Translations under genes and position numbers: made by a program
Notes under the pieces: model-generated
The model's database searches: none
What the model was told of the DNA's origin: nothing
Seen by the model: the letters and a program-made list of their open reading frames with translations, nothing else
In this document: piece by piece, positions 1 through 6,825 of the stretch
Layout of the letters: each line of letters begins with the position of its first letter
Numbering within the stretch: the first letter of the stretch is position 1
DNA from: SCUN01 sp046598935
GTDB taxonomy: Bacteria > Acidobacteriota > Vicinamibacteria > Vicinamibacterales > SCN-69-37
DNA: 27,524 nucleotides
Direction: 5' to 3'
Assembly: GCA_046598935.1 (NCBI GenBank)
Contig: JBKJHW010000028.1
Span: forward strand, 1-27,524

Positions 1-1325
1 TCTTGAACCAGGAGATGATCGAAAACCCCATGCTCGAGGAGCAGCCCCTCGACGAGGCGCCCACCCCCGAGGCGGCCACCGCCGAGGCCGCCGAGGCCGA
101 AGCCGTTACCAAGCCGGACGAAAAAGGCGATAGCTGGGACGACGCCGACTACGAATACTTCTTCGGCGAATACCTCGAGGACGGATACCGGGGCGCCAAG
201 CCTGCCGTCGAGATCCGCGAACTGCCGCCAATCGAAAACACGCTCTCGACGCGCGGGTCGCTCGCTACCCACCTGAAGTGGCAACTGAGCCTGCAGAGCG
301 CAGATGATCTCCTACGCGAGATCGGCGAAGCCATTGTCGGCAACATCGACGAAGACGGCATGCTGGTCGCATCGCTCGAGGAGATCGCCGAGCTCGGCGA
401 CTGGCAGATGGCCGACGTCGAGCGCGCGCTGGCGCACATCCAGGGTTTTGACCCGATCGGCGTCGGCGCCCGCGACCTGCAGGAATGCCTGCTCCTGCAG
501 CTCAAGCACCTGGGCCTCGCCGGCACGACGACTGAAATGCTCGTGCGAGACCACCTGCGGCTGCTGCAGAATCACAAAATCCCCGAGCTGGCGAAGTTGA
601 CCGGGCTTGAACCGGAAGAGGTGAAGCAGCACCTCGAGATCGTGCGTCATCTTGATCCGAAGCCGGGCGCCCGTTACACGCCGCCCGATTCGCAGTACGT
701 GATCCCCGACGTCTACATCATCAAAACCGAAGAGGGCTACAAAGCCGCGCTCAACGAGGACGGCTTGCCGCAGTTGCGCATCAGCCCGGTCTATCGCCGG
801 CTGCTCGACAAGGCGGGCGACGCGTCGGATGAGACGAAGGCGTACGTCAAAGACAAGTTTCGATCGGCCCTCTGGCTCTTGAAGAGTGTTGATCAGCGGC
901 AGCGCACCATCGTCAAAGTCGCGACGAGCATCATCACCTTCCAGCGCGAGTTCCTGGACCGCGGCATCGAGCATCTCCGGCCGCTCGTCCTGCGCGACGT
1001 CGCGAACGACATCGGCATGCACGAGTCCACGGTCTCGCGCGTCGTGAACAATAAATACATGCACACGCCGCAGGGTGTGTACGAGATGAAGTACTTCTTT
1101 CACAGCGGGATCAGCAGCGCGTACGGCGACAACGTGTCGTCGGTCACGGTCAAGCAGCGGATCAAGCGGATCATCGACGCCGAGGACGCGAAGCGCCCGC
1201 TGAGCGACTCGAAGATCATGAACATCCTGCAGAAGGAAGGCCTGGCGCTCGCGCGCCGGACGATCGCCAAATACCGCGAAGAACTGAAAATTCCGACGTC
1301 GAACCAGCGGAAGGTCTTGTACTAG
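1..1325 (+). CDS. rpoN: RNA polymerase sigma-54 factor, 5' end cut off by the window edge
   Basis: Sigma-54 directs RNA polymerase to -24/-12 promoters that need an AAA+ activator. The visible 440 codons start inside region I: the opening residues (NQEMIENPMLEE) match the end of the conserved N-terminal activator-contact segment. About 30 residues are therefore missing upstream, and the TTG at position 3 is not a believable start. An acidic Ala/Glu-rich region II follows (about residues 10-60), then the core-binding domain and a helix-turn-helix around LRDVANDIGMHESTVSR. The RpoN box ARRTIAKYR lies at 417-425, and the protein ends 15 residues after it as is normal. The next gene is hprK after 56 bp. 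Many relatives have hpf and ptsN in this position; both are absent here. Identification is certain; only the 5' end is unknown. Confidence 0.97.
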   Translation, partial: LNQEMIENPMLEEQPLDEAPTPEAATAEAAEAEAVTKPDEKGDSWDDADYEYFFGEYLEDGYRGAKPAVEIRELPPIENTLSTRGSLATHLKWQLSLQSADDLLREIGEAIVGNIDEDGMLVASLEEIAELGDWQMADVERALAHIQGFDPIGVGARDLQECLLLQLKHLGLAGTTTEMLVRDHLRLLQNHKIPELAKLTGLEPEEVKQHLEIVRHLDPKPGARYTPPDSQYVIPDVYIIKTEEGYKAALNEDGLPQLRISPVYRRLLDKAGDASDETKAYVKDKFRSALWLLKSVDQRQRTIVKVATSIITFQREFLDRGIEHLRPLVLRDVANDIGMHESTVSRVVNNKYMHTPQGVYEMKYFFHSGISSAYGDNVSSVTVKQRIKRIIDAEDAKRPLSDSKIMNILQKEGLALARRTIAKYREELKIPTSNQRKVLY

Positions 1326-1361
1326 TGAGCGCCAACGCACTGGCCCGGCTCAGTGAGCGCC
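1324..1361. repeat. 10-bp direct repeat spanning the rpoN stop and the rpoN-hprK spacer
   Basis: AGTGAGCGCC occurs at 1324-1333 and again at 1352-1361, a 28-bp period. The first copy begins in the rpoN stop codon. A short CCCG/CGGG inverted repeat follows the second copy. There is no T-run, so I do not call a terminator, and no clear Shine-Dalgarno precedes hprK. This may be a decayed tandem duplication. Confidence 0.5.
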
Positions 1362-1381
1362 CGCGAGCGGGTCTGCAGTAG

Positions 1382-2359
1382 ATGAGCCGCGTCACCGTCG
1401 GGTCGTTGCTCGGCGCGCGCGGCGCCGCGTCGGGACTCGACGCGGACCTGCTTGCCGGGTCCGCAGGGCTCGATCGTCCGATCAATCTGCCCTACATCCA
1501 GAAGACAGGTCTGGCGCTGGCCGGTTTCGACGAATACCTCCGCTCCGGCCGCGTGCTGGTTTTCGGTGAAAGCGAAATCCGGTTCCTCGAACGGATGAAT
1601 GCCGACACGCGCATCGGCTCGCTGCGGCGGCTGTTCGCGCGCGATCTGCCGTGCGTGCTCGTGACCAGCGGTTTCGACGCGCCGGCCGAGATGATCGCGG
1701 AGGCCGAGCGTTCCGGGGTGCCGCTGCTTCGAACCAGTTTGCCGACGCCGATCGCGATCGCCCGGCTCAACGCCCATCTGGAAGACCAGCTGGCGCCTCG
1801 CGAAACGCGGCACGGCGTGCTGATGGACATTCTCGGCCTGGGCGTATTCATCGCCGGCGAGAGCGGGATCGGCAAAAGCGAATGCGCGCTCGATCTCGTC
1901 GTGCGCGGCCATCGGCTCGTGGCCGACGACACGGTCGAAGTGCGCTGCCGCGCCGAGTCCACGGTCATCGGCGTCTGCCCGGAGCTCACGCGCGGCCACA
2001 TCGAGATCCGCGGCATCGGGCTCATCAACGTCGCCGACCTCTTCGGTATCTCCGCAACCCGCACGTCGAAACGCGTCGAGCTGATCGTGCAGCTCGAGCG
2101 GTGGGAACCGGGCCGCGCGTACGACCGCCTCGGCCTCGACACCGAAATGCAGGACATTCTCGGCGCGAAAGTGCCGCTCGTGCGCATGCCTGTCGCGCCG
2201 GGCCGCAACCTGGCGATGCTCGTCGAAGTGGCTGCGCGCAACCAGCTCCTGCGGTCGCGGGGACGCCACGCGGCGAAATTGCTGGCCGAGCGGCTGGAGC
2301 GCCGGCTCGAGACAATGGCCGAGCGCGATTCCGACGAAGGCTTCGGAGACGACCTGTGA
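1382..2359 (+). CDS. hprK: HPr kinase/phosphorylase
   Basis: This bifunctional enzyme phosphorylates HPr on Ser46 using ATP and reverses the reaction, coupling PTS phosphorylation state to energy status. The 325-residue length is normal for the family. The N-terminal domain carries the GLDRPI and GLALAGF motifs (about residues 29-50). The kinase domain has the Walker A motif GESGIGKS at 159-166, the VADD motif just after it, and the HprK signature EIRGIGLINVADLFG at about 208-222. The ATG at 1382 gives a standard N-terminus. The stop overlaps the rapZ start (GTGA), which implies translational coupling. Its substrate, HPr with Ser46, is encoded 1.3 kb downstream, so enzyme and target are in the same cluster. 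Confidence 0.96.
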   Translation: MSRVTVGSLLGARGAASGLDADLLAGSAGLDRPINLPYIQKTGLALAGFDEYLRSGRVLVFGESEIRFLERMNADTRIGSLRRLFARDLPCVLVTSGFDAPAEMIAEAERSGVPLLRTSLPTPIAIARLNAHLEDQLAPRETRHGVLMDILGLGVFIAGESGIGKSECALDLVVRGHRLVADDTVEVRCRAESTVIGVCPELTRGHIEIRGIGLINVADLFGISATRTSKRVELIVQLERWEPGRAYDRLGLDTEMQDILGAKVPLVRMPVAPGRNLAMLVEVAARNQLLRSRGRHAAKLLAERLERRLETMAERDSDEGFGDDL

Positions 2360-3243
2360 AAAAGGCCTCAGCACGCGGGTCGAGGTTCATCGTGGTGACG
2401 GGGCTGTCCGGCGCCGGCAAATCGCAGGCGATTCGCGCGCTCGAAGATCTCGGGTTCTTCTGCGTCGACAACCTGCCGGTTGCGCTGATCCCCACGTTCG
2501 CCGATCTCACCAGCAGTCGCGGCAGCGTGACGCGCGCCGCCGTCGTCATCGATGTGCGCGAGGGCAAGACGCTGGCGACGCTGCCAAAAAGCTACGCGAA
2601 GCTCAAGCGGCGCGAGGAGCTCGATCCCCGGTTGCTGTTTCTCGAGGCTGACGAGGCGATGCTCGTGCGACGGTTCAGCGAGACGCGGCGGCCGCATCCG
2701 CTGGCCAAGAAGCGCTCGCCGAAGGAAGGCCTGCGCGAGGAGCGGCGGCTGCTCGAGCCGATCAAGAAGCTCGCGGACGCCGTGATCGACACGACGAACC
2801 TGACGGTGCACGATCTGCGCCGCCTCGTCGTCGAGTTCGCGACCGGCAGCACGACGCCGTCGCCGATGACGGTCAACGTGATCAGCTTTTCGTTCCGCCG
2901 CGGCGTGCCGCTCGAGGCCGATCTGGTCTTCGACGTGCGCTTCCTCAAAAACCCGCACTTCGTACCGGCGCTGCGGCCCTTGACCGGTCAGGATCGCCGC
3001 GTCTCGAGATACGTGCTCACGCAGGCCGGCTCGCGCAAGTTTCTCAAGCTCACGACGGACCTGCTGCGCTTCCTGCTCCCGCAATACACGGCGGAAGGGA
3101 AGTCGTACCTCACGGTCGCGATCGGCTGCACCGGCGGCCAACATCGGTCCGTCGCGATTGCCGAGGAGCTCTCGAAACGATTGGGCCGCCTCCGCGGCGC
3201 CAAGACACGACTGCGGCATCGGGAGATCGCCGCGGTGCGATAA
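2356..3243 (+). CDS. rapZ: RapZ/YvcJ-family nucleotide-binding RNase adapter protein
   Basis: RapZ-family proteins are P-loop proteins. In E. coli RapZ binds the GlmY/GlmZ small RNAs and glucosamine-6-phosphate to control glmS; in Bacillus YvcJ is a nucleotide-hydrolysing homologue. The GTG at 2356 overlaps the hprK stop and yields 295 residues, close to the usual 285-290. Walker A is GLSGAGKS at 16-23. The conserved IDTTNL segment lies in the middle, FSFRRGVP opens the C-terminal domain, and GCTGGQHRS (257-265) is the conserved metabolite-binding motif. The reading frame stays open far upstream inside hprK, but that extension is an arginine-rich artefact. The hprK-rapZ-PTS order is common in proteobacteria. 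No GlmZ-like RNA was recognised, so the RNA partner here is unknown. Confidence 0.95.
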   Translation: MKKASARGSRFIVVTGLSGAGKSQAIRALEDLGFFCVDNLPVALIPTFADLTSSRGSVTRAAVVIDVREGKTLATLPKSYAKLKRREELDPRLLFLEADEAMLVRRFSETRRPHPLAKKRSPKEGLREERRLLEPIKKLADAVIDTTNLTVHDLRRLVVEFATGSTTPSPMTVNVISFSFRRGVPLEADLVFDVRFLKNPHFVPALRPLTGQDRRVSRYVLTQAGSRKFLKLTTDLLRFLLPQYTAEGKSYLTVAIGCTGGQHRSVAIAEELSKRLGRLRGAKTRLRHREIAAVR

Positions 3244-3252
3244 GAGGCCGCC

Positions 3253-3699
3253 ATGTCCAGTCCATCCACGCCCCGCATCGGCGTCGTCGTCATCAGCCAT
3301 GGCCAGTTCGCGACAGAGCTGCTCAACGCGGCTGAGATGATCGTCGGCGATCTGCCGGGTTTTACCGCCGTCTCGATCGGCTGGCACGATGACGTCACGG
3401 TCGCGCGGGACGCGATCGCGATGGCGATCGAGAAAGTCGACCGCGGGCGCGGCGTGCTGCTCCTCACAGACATGTTCGGCGGGACGCCCACCAACCTCGG
3501 GCTGTCGTTTCTTGCAGAAGGCCGGATCGACGTCGTGACCGGCGCGAATCTGCCGATGCTCATCAAGCTCGCGAAGATCACGGAGGCGGGTGACCTGGTG
3601 TCGGTGTCGCGCGAAATCTGCGATCACGGCCGGGCCGCGATTCGCGTCGCGTCCGACCTGCTGCGCGCCGATACAGACGGCACGAGCGGCAAGGGCTAG
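3253..3699 (+). CDS. PTS system mannose-family EIIA component
   Basis: This is a cytoplasmic phosphocarrier of the mannose-type PTS that accepts phosphate from HPr on a histidine. At 148 residues it is a stand-alone EIIA domain. The phosphorylated residue is expected to be His16 in ISHGQFA, and DMFGGTPTNL is the typical active-site loop of EIIA-Man. No EIIB, EIIC or EIID gene follows. The usual inference for such orphan EIIA proteins is a regulatory role in a PTS-Ntr-like relay rather than sugar uptake. It begins 9 bp after rapZ and ends 4 bp before the HPr gene, so the genes are almost certainly co-transcribed. The family is secure; the regulatory target is not known. Confidence 0.93.
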   Translation: MSSPSTPRIGVVVISHGQFATELLNAAEMIVGDLPGFTAVSIGWHDDVTVARDAIAMAIEKVDRGRGVLLLTDMFGGTPTNLGLSFLAEGRIDVVTGANLPMLIKLAKITEAGDLVSVSREICDHGRAAIRVASDLLRADTDGTSGKG

Positions 3700-3703
3700 C
3701 GGC

Positions 3704-3973
3704 ATGCGCGAGGTCCAGGCCCCGGTTGTGAACCCGCTCGGGCTTCATGCGCGCGCCGCCGCGCGGTTCGTGCATCTCGCGGGGCAGCACGTGAGTCACA
3801 TTGAGGTCGGCCGGGGCACGCGGATCGTCGACGGCAAGAGTATTCTCGGACTGTTGATGCTGGCCGCCGCGCGGGGCACCACGATCATGATTCGCGCCAG
3901 CGGCGCGGATGAAGACGCTGCTGTCGACGCGCTCGCGGCATTCACCGCGCGCGGGTTCGACGACCCGGTATGA
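3704..3973 (+). CDS. Phosphocarrier protein HPr
   Basis: HPr moves phosphate from enzyme I to EIIA. The ATG at 3704 gives 89 residues, the family length. His15 lies in NPLGLHARAA and is the PEP-dependent phosphorylation site. Ser46 lies in DGKSILG and is the site used by HPr kinase. Both fall at exactly the classical positions, which supports the start chosen and agrees with hprK being in the same cluster. A longer reading from 3590 overlaps the EIIA gene and adds a non-homologous arginine/alanine-rich stretch, so I rejected it. The ptsI start lies 19 bp beyond the stop. ptsH, npr and ptsO are all used as names for such genes, so I leave the symbol open. Confidence 0.94.
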   Translation: MREVQAPVVNPLGLHARAAARFVHLAGQHVSHIEVGRGTRIVDGKSILGLLMLAAARGTTIMIRASGADEDAAVDALAAFTARGFDDPV

Positions 3974-3992
3974 CGAGCGGCTTCGACGCGAT

Positions 3993-5855
3993 ATGACAAA
4001 GTACAACGGTCGCGGCGTCGCGCCGGGCGTTGCGCTCGGGCGCGCGGTGGTTGCGGCGCGCGACGCGCGCGATGTGCGGTATCGGCTGGCTGCGAGCGGC
4101 GTGGACCGCGAGCGCCAGCGGCTCAGAGCCGCGCGCGACCAGACGCGCAAGCAGCTCGAAGAGATTTCGGCGCGCGTCTCGCGGACGGTCGGACCGGCGC
4201 AGGCGTCGATCTTCGCCGCGCAGGTCATGATGCTCGACGACCCGCTGCTGGTGTCGCGCGCCGACGCGCTCATTCGCGCCGAGCGCATCAATGCCGACTG
4301 GGCCCTGCAGCGGGCCATCGAGGAGCTGCACAACGTGTTCGCGCGCGAGGGCGACGCGTGGCTGTCGGAACGCGTCGGCGATCTCGCGGACGTGAGCGGC
4401 CGGCTGCAGCGCAATCTCCGGCCTGGCCACGATCCGCTGGCCGATCTTGTCCGCGACATCGATCCGCCCGTCATCGTCGTCGCGCGCGAGTTGCCCGCGT
4501 CTGTGGCGGCGCAGTTCGACTGGACGCGCGTGCGCGGGCTCGTCTGCGAGGTGGGCAGTCCCACGCATCACACAGTAATTCTGGCGCGTTCGCTCGGCGT
4601 GCCTGTCGTGATCGGCCTCAGCGGCGCCACGCAGGCGATTACCGCCGGCCAGATGCTGGCAATTGACGGCACGTCCGGCGAAGTCGCGGTCGACCCCACC
4701 GAGGAAGTCCAGGAGCGCTGGCGGCAACGCGCCCGGCTGGCGGTTTCCGCGCTGGCCGCGCTTGACGATCTGCGGGGCCGGCCGGCGGTGACGGCCGACG
4801 GCGTGCGCGTGGTACTCGAGGCCAACCTCGAGATCGCCGACGAGATCGCGCGCGTGCTCGACGCCGGCGCGGAAGGTATCGGCCTCTATCGGTCGGAGTT
4901 CCTGCTCGATGCGGGCCATCCGGATGCGACGGCCGAAGACGCGCAGGTCGCCGTGTATTCCGGCCTCCTCGCGGCGATGCGGCCGAAACTCGTCACAATC
5001 CGAACATTCGATGCCGGCGAAGACCGCGGACGCGAAGCGGAAGGCGTCGCCTGGCGGACGGGCGGCCATCGGGACCGGTTCGGCCTGCGCGGCATACGGT
5101 CCGGCCTTCAGCACGACGAACGGTTTCGCACCCAGATCCGCGCGCTCATCCGCGCGAACGCCGCATCGAAGACTGCGGCGTTGCCCTCCGAAGCCTTGGC
5201 GGAGGAGGGCGCGCGCTCAGGCACCTTGCGCATCCTGTTGCCGTTTGTGACCTCCGCCGAAGAGATGCGCGACGCCTGCCGGATGATCTCTGAGATCGCG
5301 CTCCAGGCGGGTCTCTCGGCGGACCTGAAGGGGATCCCGATCGGCGCGATGATCGAAGTGCCATCCGCGGCGCTCACGACAGACGCGCTCGCGCGCGAAG
5401 CCGATTTTCTCAGCGTCGGCACGAACGATCTGATCCAGTACACTCTAGCGGTCGATCGCACCGACGAGCGGCTCGCGGGGCACTACGAGCCGATGGCGCC
5501 CGCGGTGTTGCGGCTGTTGCGGCTGATCGCCGTGGGGGCGCGGGCCACCGCCGGTGACATCACCGCCGGCGTGACCGCCAAGCCGTTGTCAGTCTGCGGC
5601 GAGATGGCCGCCGACCCGCTGTTGGTCGCGCTATTGGTCGGCCTCGGGTTCCGGCGCTTCAGCATGACGCCGTCGGCCATTCCGATCGTCAAGCGGGCGC
5701 TGTTGGCGCTCGACAGCCGCGAGGCGCGCACGCTGGCCCGGAAAGCCGTCCGGGCCGCGTCCGCCGAAGCGGTGCATCAGTTATTGCTGCCGATCGCCGA
5801 CGCGATGCATGCGCGCGCGGTGGGGCAGCCGGCGACTACCGGAGATAAAACATGA
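3993..5855 (+). CDS. ptsI: PTS enzyme I (phosphoenolpyruvate-protein phosphotransferase)
   Basis: Enzyme I takes phosphate from PEP and passes it to HPr. The ATG at 3993 (MTKYNGRGVAPG) gives 620 residues against about 575 usual. The swivelling phosphohistidine domain has SPTHHTVILARSLGVP with His193 as the likely active residue, matching E. coli His189. The PEP-binding barrel shows GIGLYRSEFL, RTFDAGEDR, MIEVPSAA, FLSVGTNDLIQYTLAVDR and the catalytic CGEMAADP with Cys535. Oddities are GEDR where GGDK is usual, and about 18 extra residues around 393-410 (ALPSEALAEEG) encoded by a GC-rich inverted-repeat segment placed just before the LRILLPF strand. The protein still has the key His and Cys, so it is probably active. 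Its stop overlaps the next start (ATGA). Confidence 0.94.
   Translation: MTKYNGRGVAPGVALGRAVVAARDARDVRYRLAASGVDRERQRLRAARDQTRKQLEEISARVSRTVGPAQASIFAAQVMMLDDPLLVSRADALIRAERINADWALQRAIEELHNVFAREGDAWLSERVGDLADVSGRLQRNLRPGHDPLADLVRDIDPPVIVVARELPASVAAQFDWTRVRGLVCEVGSPTHHTVILARSLGVPVVIGLSGATQAITAGQMLAIDGTSGEVAVDPTEEVQERWRQRARLAVSALAALDDLRGRPAVTADGVRVVLEANLEIADEIARVLDAGAEGIGLYRSEFLLDAGHPDATAEDAQVAVYSGLLAAMRPKLVTIRTFDAGEDRGREAEGVAWRTGGHRDRFGLRGIRSGLQHDERFRTQIRALIRANAASKTAALPSEALAEEGARSGTLRILLPFVTSAEEMRDACRMISEIALQAGLSADLKGIPIGAMIEVPSAALTTDALAREADFLSVGTNDLIQYTLAVDRTDERLAGHYEPMAPAVLRLLRLIAVGARATAGDITAGVTAKPLSVCGEMAADPLLVALLVGLGFRRFSMTPSAIPIVKRALLALDSREARTLARKAVRAASAEAVHQLLLPIADAMHARAVGQPATTGDKT
5183..5210. 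repeat. Small GC-rich inverted repeat inserted in frame in ptsI
   Basis: GCCCTCC at 5183-5189 pairs with GGAGGGC at 5204-5210. An alternative register pairs CCTCCG with CGGAGG. The segment is translated as ALPSEALAEEGA. It sits in the stretch where this enzyme I is about 18 residues longer than E. coli enzyme I. I recall similar CCGAAGCCTTGGCGGAGGAGGG-type repeats from acidobacterial genomes, but this is memory, not a search. I found no second copy in the window. Confidence 0.55.
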
Positions 5856-6205
5856 GCGATGTGACGCGAGTGGACAAGCCCTGGGGCTACGAAGTTCATT
5901 GGGCCAAGACCGAACGCTACGTGGGCAAAGTGATCCACATCAACGCCGGCCACGCCCTGAGCCTGCAGTACCACAACCTCAAGGACGAAACCGTCCACGT
6001 GTTCTCAGGGAAAATCCTGTTCGAGCGCGAAATAGACGGCCAACTCGTCGGCCGCGAAATGGGCCCGGGCGAATCAGAACACGTCACGCCGAAAACGGTT
6101 CATCGCATGACGGCTATCGAGGATTCCGATGTCTTGGAGGCTTCTACTCCCGAACTTCACGACGTCGTACGTCTTGAGGATCGCTACGGTCGTAGCGGTA
6201 CCTAG
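5852..6205 (+). CDS. Cupin protein, phosphomannose isomerase type II-like
   Basis: This small single-cupin protein of 117 residues resembles the C-terminal isomerase half of bifunctional mannose-6-phosphate isomerase/GDP-mannose pyrophosphorylases. The N-terminal DKPWGYE motif, the Q39-x-H41-x4-E46 metal-binding set in LSLQYHNLKDE and the second cupin histidine at His84 are all visible. A strong GGAG lies 7 bp before the ATG, and the start overlaps the ptsI stop as ATGA, so it is translationally coupled to enzyme I. The substrate cannot be read from the sequence. An aldose/ketose-phosphate isomerase or a sugar-sensing cupin are both possible. Its coupling to a transport-less PTS is the notable point. 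The stop codon is formed by the left arm of the palindrome that follows. Confidence 0.85.
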   Translation: MSDVTRVDKPWGYEVHWAKTERYVGKVIHINAGHALSLQYHNLKDETVHVFSGKILFEREIDGQLVGREMGPGESEHVTPKTVHRMTAIEDSDVLEASTPELHDVVRLEDRYGRSGT

Positions 6206-6324
6206 AGTGCCAAGGGCCTAGAGTTCCAAAGTAAAAGTGCCAGGGGACCGAAGTGCCCTGCGAACAATGGCACTCCGAACCTCTGGCACTCTTACTCTGG
6301 GACGCGAGGCCCCTGGCACTCTAG
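6202..6324. repeat. Nested imperfect palindrome between convergent genes, possible bidirectional terminator
   Basis: Three pairs of arms nest around one centre. The outer pair is 6202-6218 with 6308-6324 (16 of 17 positions pair). The middle pair is 6231-6246 with 6280-6295 (14 of 16). The inner pair is 6250-6257 with 6269-6276 (7 of 8). All arms are versions of one core, roughly (CT)AGAGTGCCAGGGG. The CTAG at each outer end provides the TAG stop of the cupin gene (6203-6205) and, on the other strand, the TAG stop of ssb (6321-6323). There is no clean T-run. It could act as a terminator in both directions, or be a REP/MITE-like element. Confidence 0.8.
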
Positions 6325-6800
6325 AACGGAATATCGTCGTCGTTCGGCGCGTCGACAGGCGTGAAGTCGGGCCCGCCGCCGTGATCGTCGTGGTCGCCCC
6401 CGGGCGCTGAGCCGTAGCTCGACGCTGCGCCTCGGGCCGGCGCCGCCGCGCGAGGACCACCAGGGCCGCCGCCACCACCGAGCAGTACGACACGATCGGC
6501 GCGCACTTCCGTGTTGTAGCGGTCTTTGCCGTCCTTGTCGGTCCACTTGCGCGTCTGCAAGCGGCCCTCGACATAGATCTGCTTGCCTTTGACCAAATAG
6601 GTATGAATCGCCTCGGCGGTCTTCCCCCAGATAACGATGTCGTGCCACTGGGTGTCTTCGCGTTTGTTGCCTTCGCGGTCGTTGTAGCGCTCGGTCGTCG
6701 CGATGCGGCAGGACGCAACAGGGGCGCCGCCCGTCGTGTACCGAAGCTCTGCATCCTTGCCAAGATTGCCGATCAAAATGACCTTGTTCACGCTGCCCAT
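6321..6800 (-). CDS. ssb: Single-stranded DNA-binding protein
   Basis: SSB coats single-stranded DNA and recruits replication and repair enzymes through its C-terminal tip. The 159 residues comprise an OB fold (about 1-105, starting MGSVNKVILIGNLGKDAE and containing the WHDIVIWGKTAE strand), a Gly/Pro/Ala-rich linker and the acidic tip DDDIPF, so the partner-binding end is intact. AGGAG lies 6 bp upstream of the ATG. It is the last gene of the tol-pal run, 25 bp after cpoB, and is probably read through from it. Its stop codon is inside the right arm of the 6202-6324 palindrome. SSB copies next to priB/rpsF-rpsR are common; this one is not, so other ssb paralogues may exist in the genome. Confidence 0.96.
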   Translation of the reverse strand: MGSVNKVILIGNLGKDAELRYTTGGAPVASCRIATTERYNDREGNKREDTQWHDIVIWGKTAEAIHTYLVKGKQIYVEGRLQTRKWTDKDGKDRYNTEVRADRVVLLGGGGGPGGPRAAAPARGAASSYGSAPGGDHDDHGGGPDFTPVDAPNDDDIPF

Positions 6801-6825
6801 GTGTTTCTCCTCGCTGGTCTATGAA

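Noticed and set aside
1322..2374. Open minus-strand frame of 350 codons opposite hprK
   Set aside because: Its translation is His/Arg/Asp-rich without any family motif, as expected for the antisense of a GC-rich gene; hprK on the plus strand has all catalytic motifs.
2368..3705. Open minus-strand frame of 445 codons opposite rapZ and EIIA
   Set aside because: Same antisense composition bias; covers two clear plus-strand genes.
3942..5114. Open minus-strand frame of 390 codons opposite ptsI
   Set aside because: No recognisable motif; ptsI is unmistakable on the plus strand.
6202..6324. CRISPR-like array because of recurring GTGCCA/TGGCAC
   Set aside because: Copies are on both strands, spacing is irregular, units are under 20 bp and no cas gene is present.
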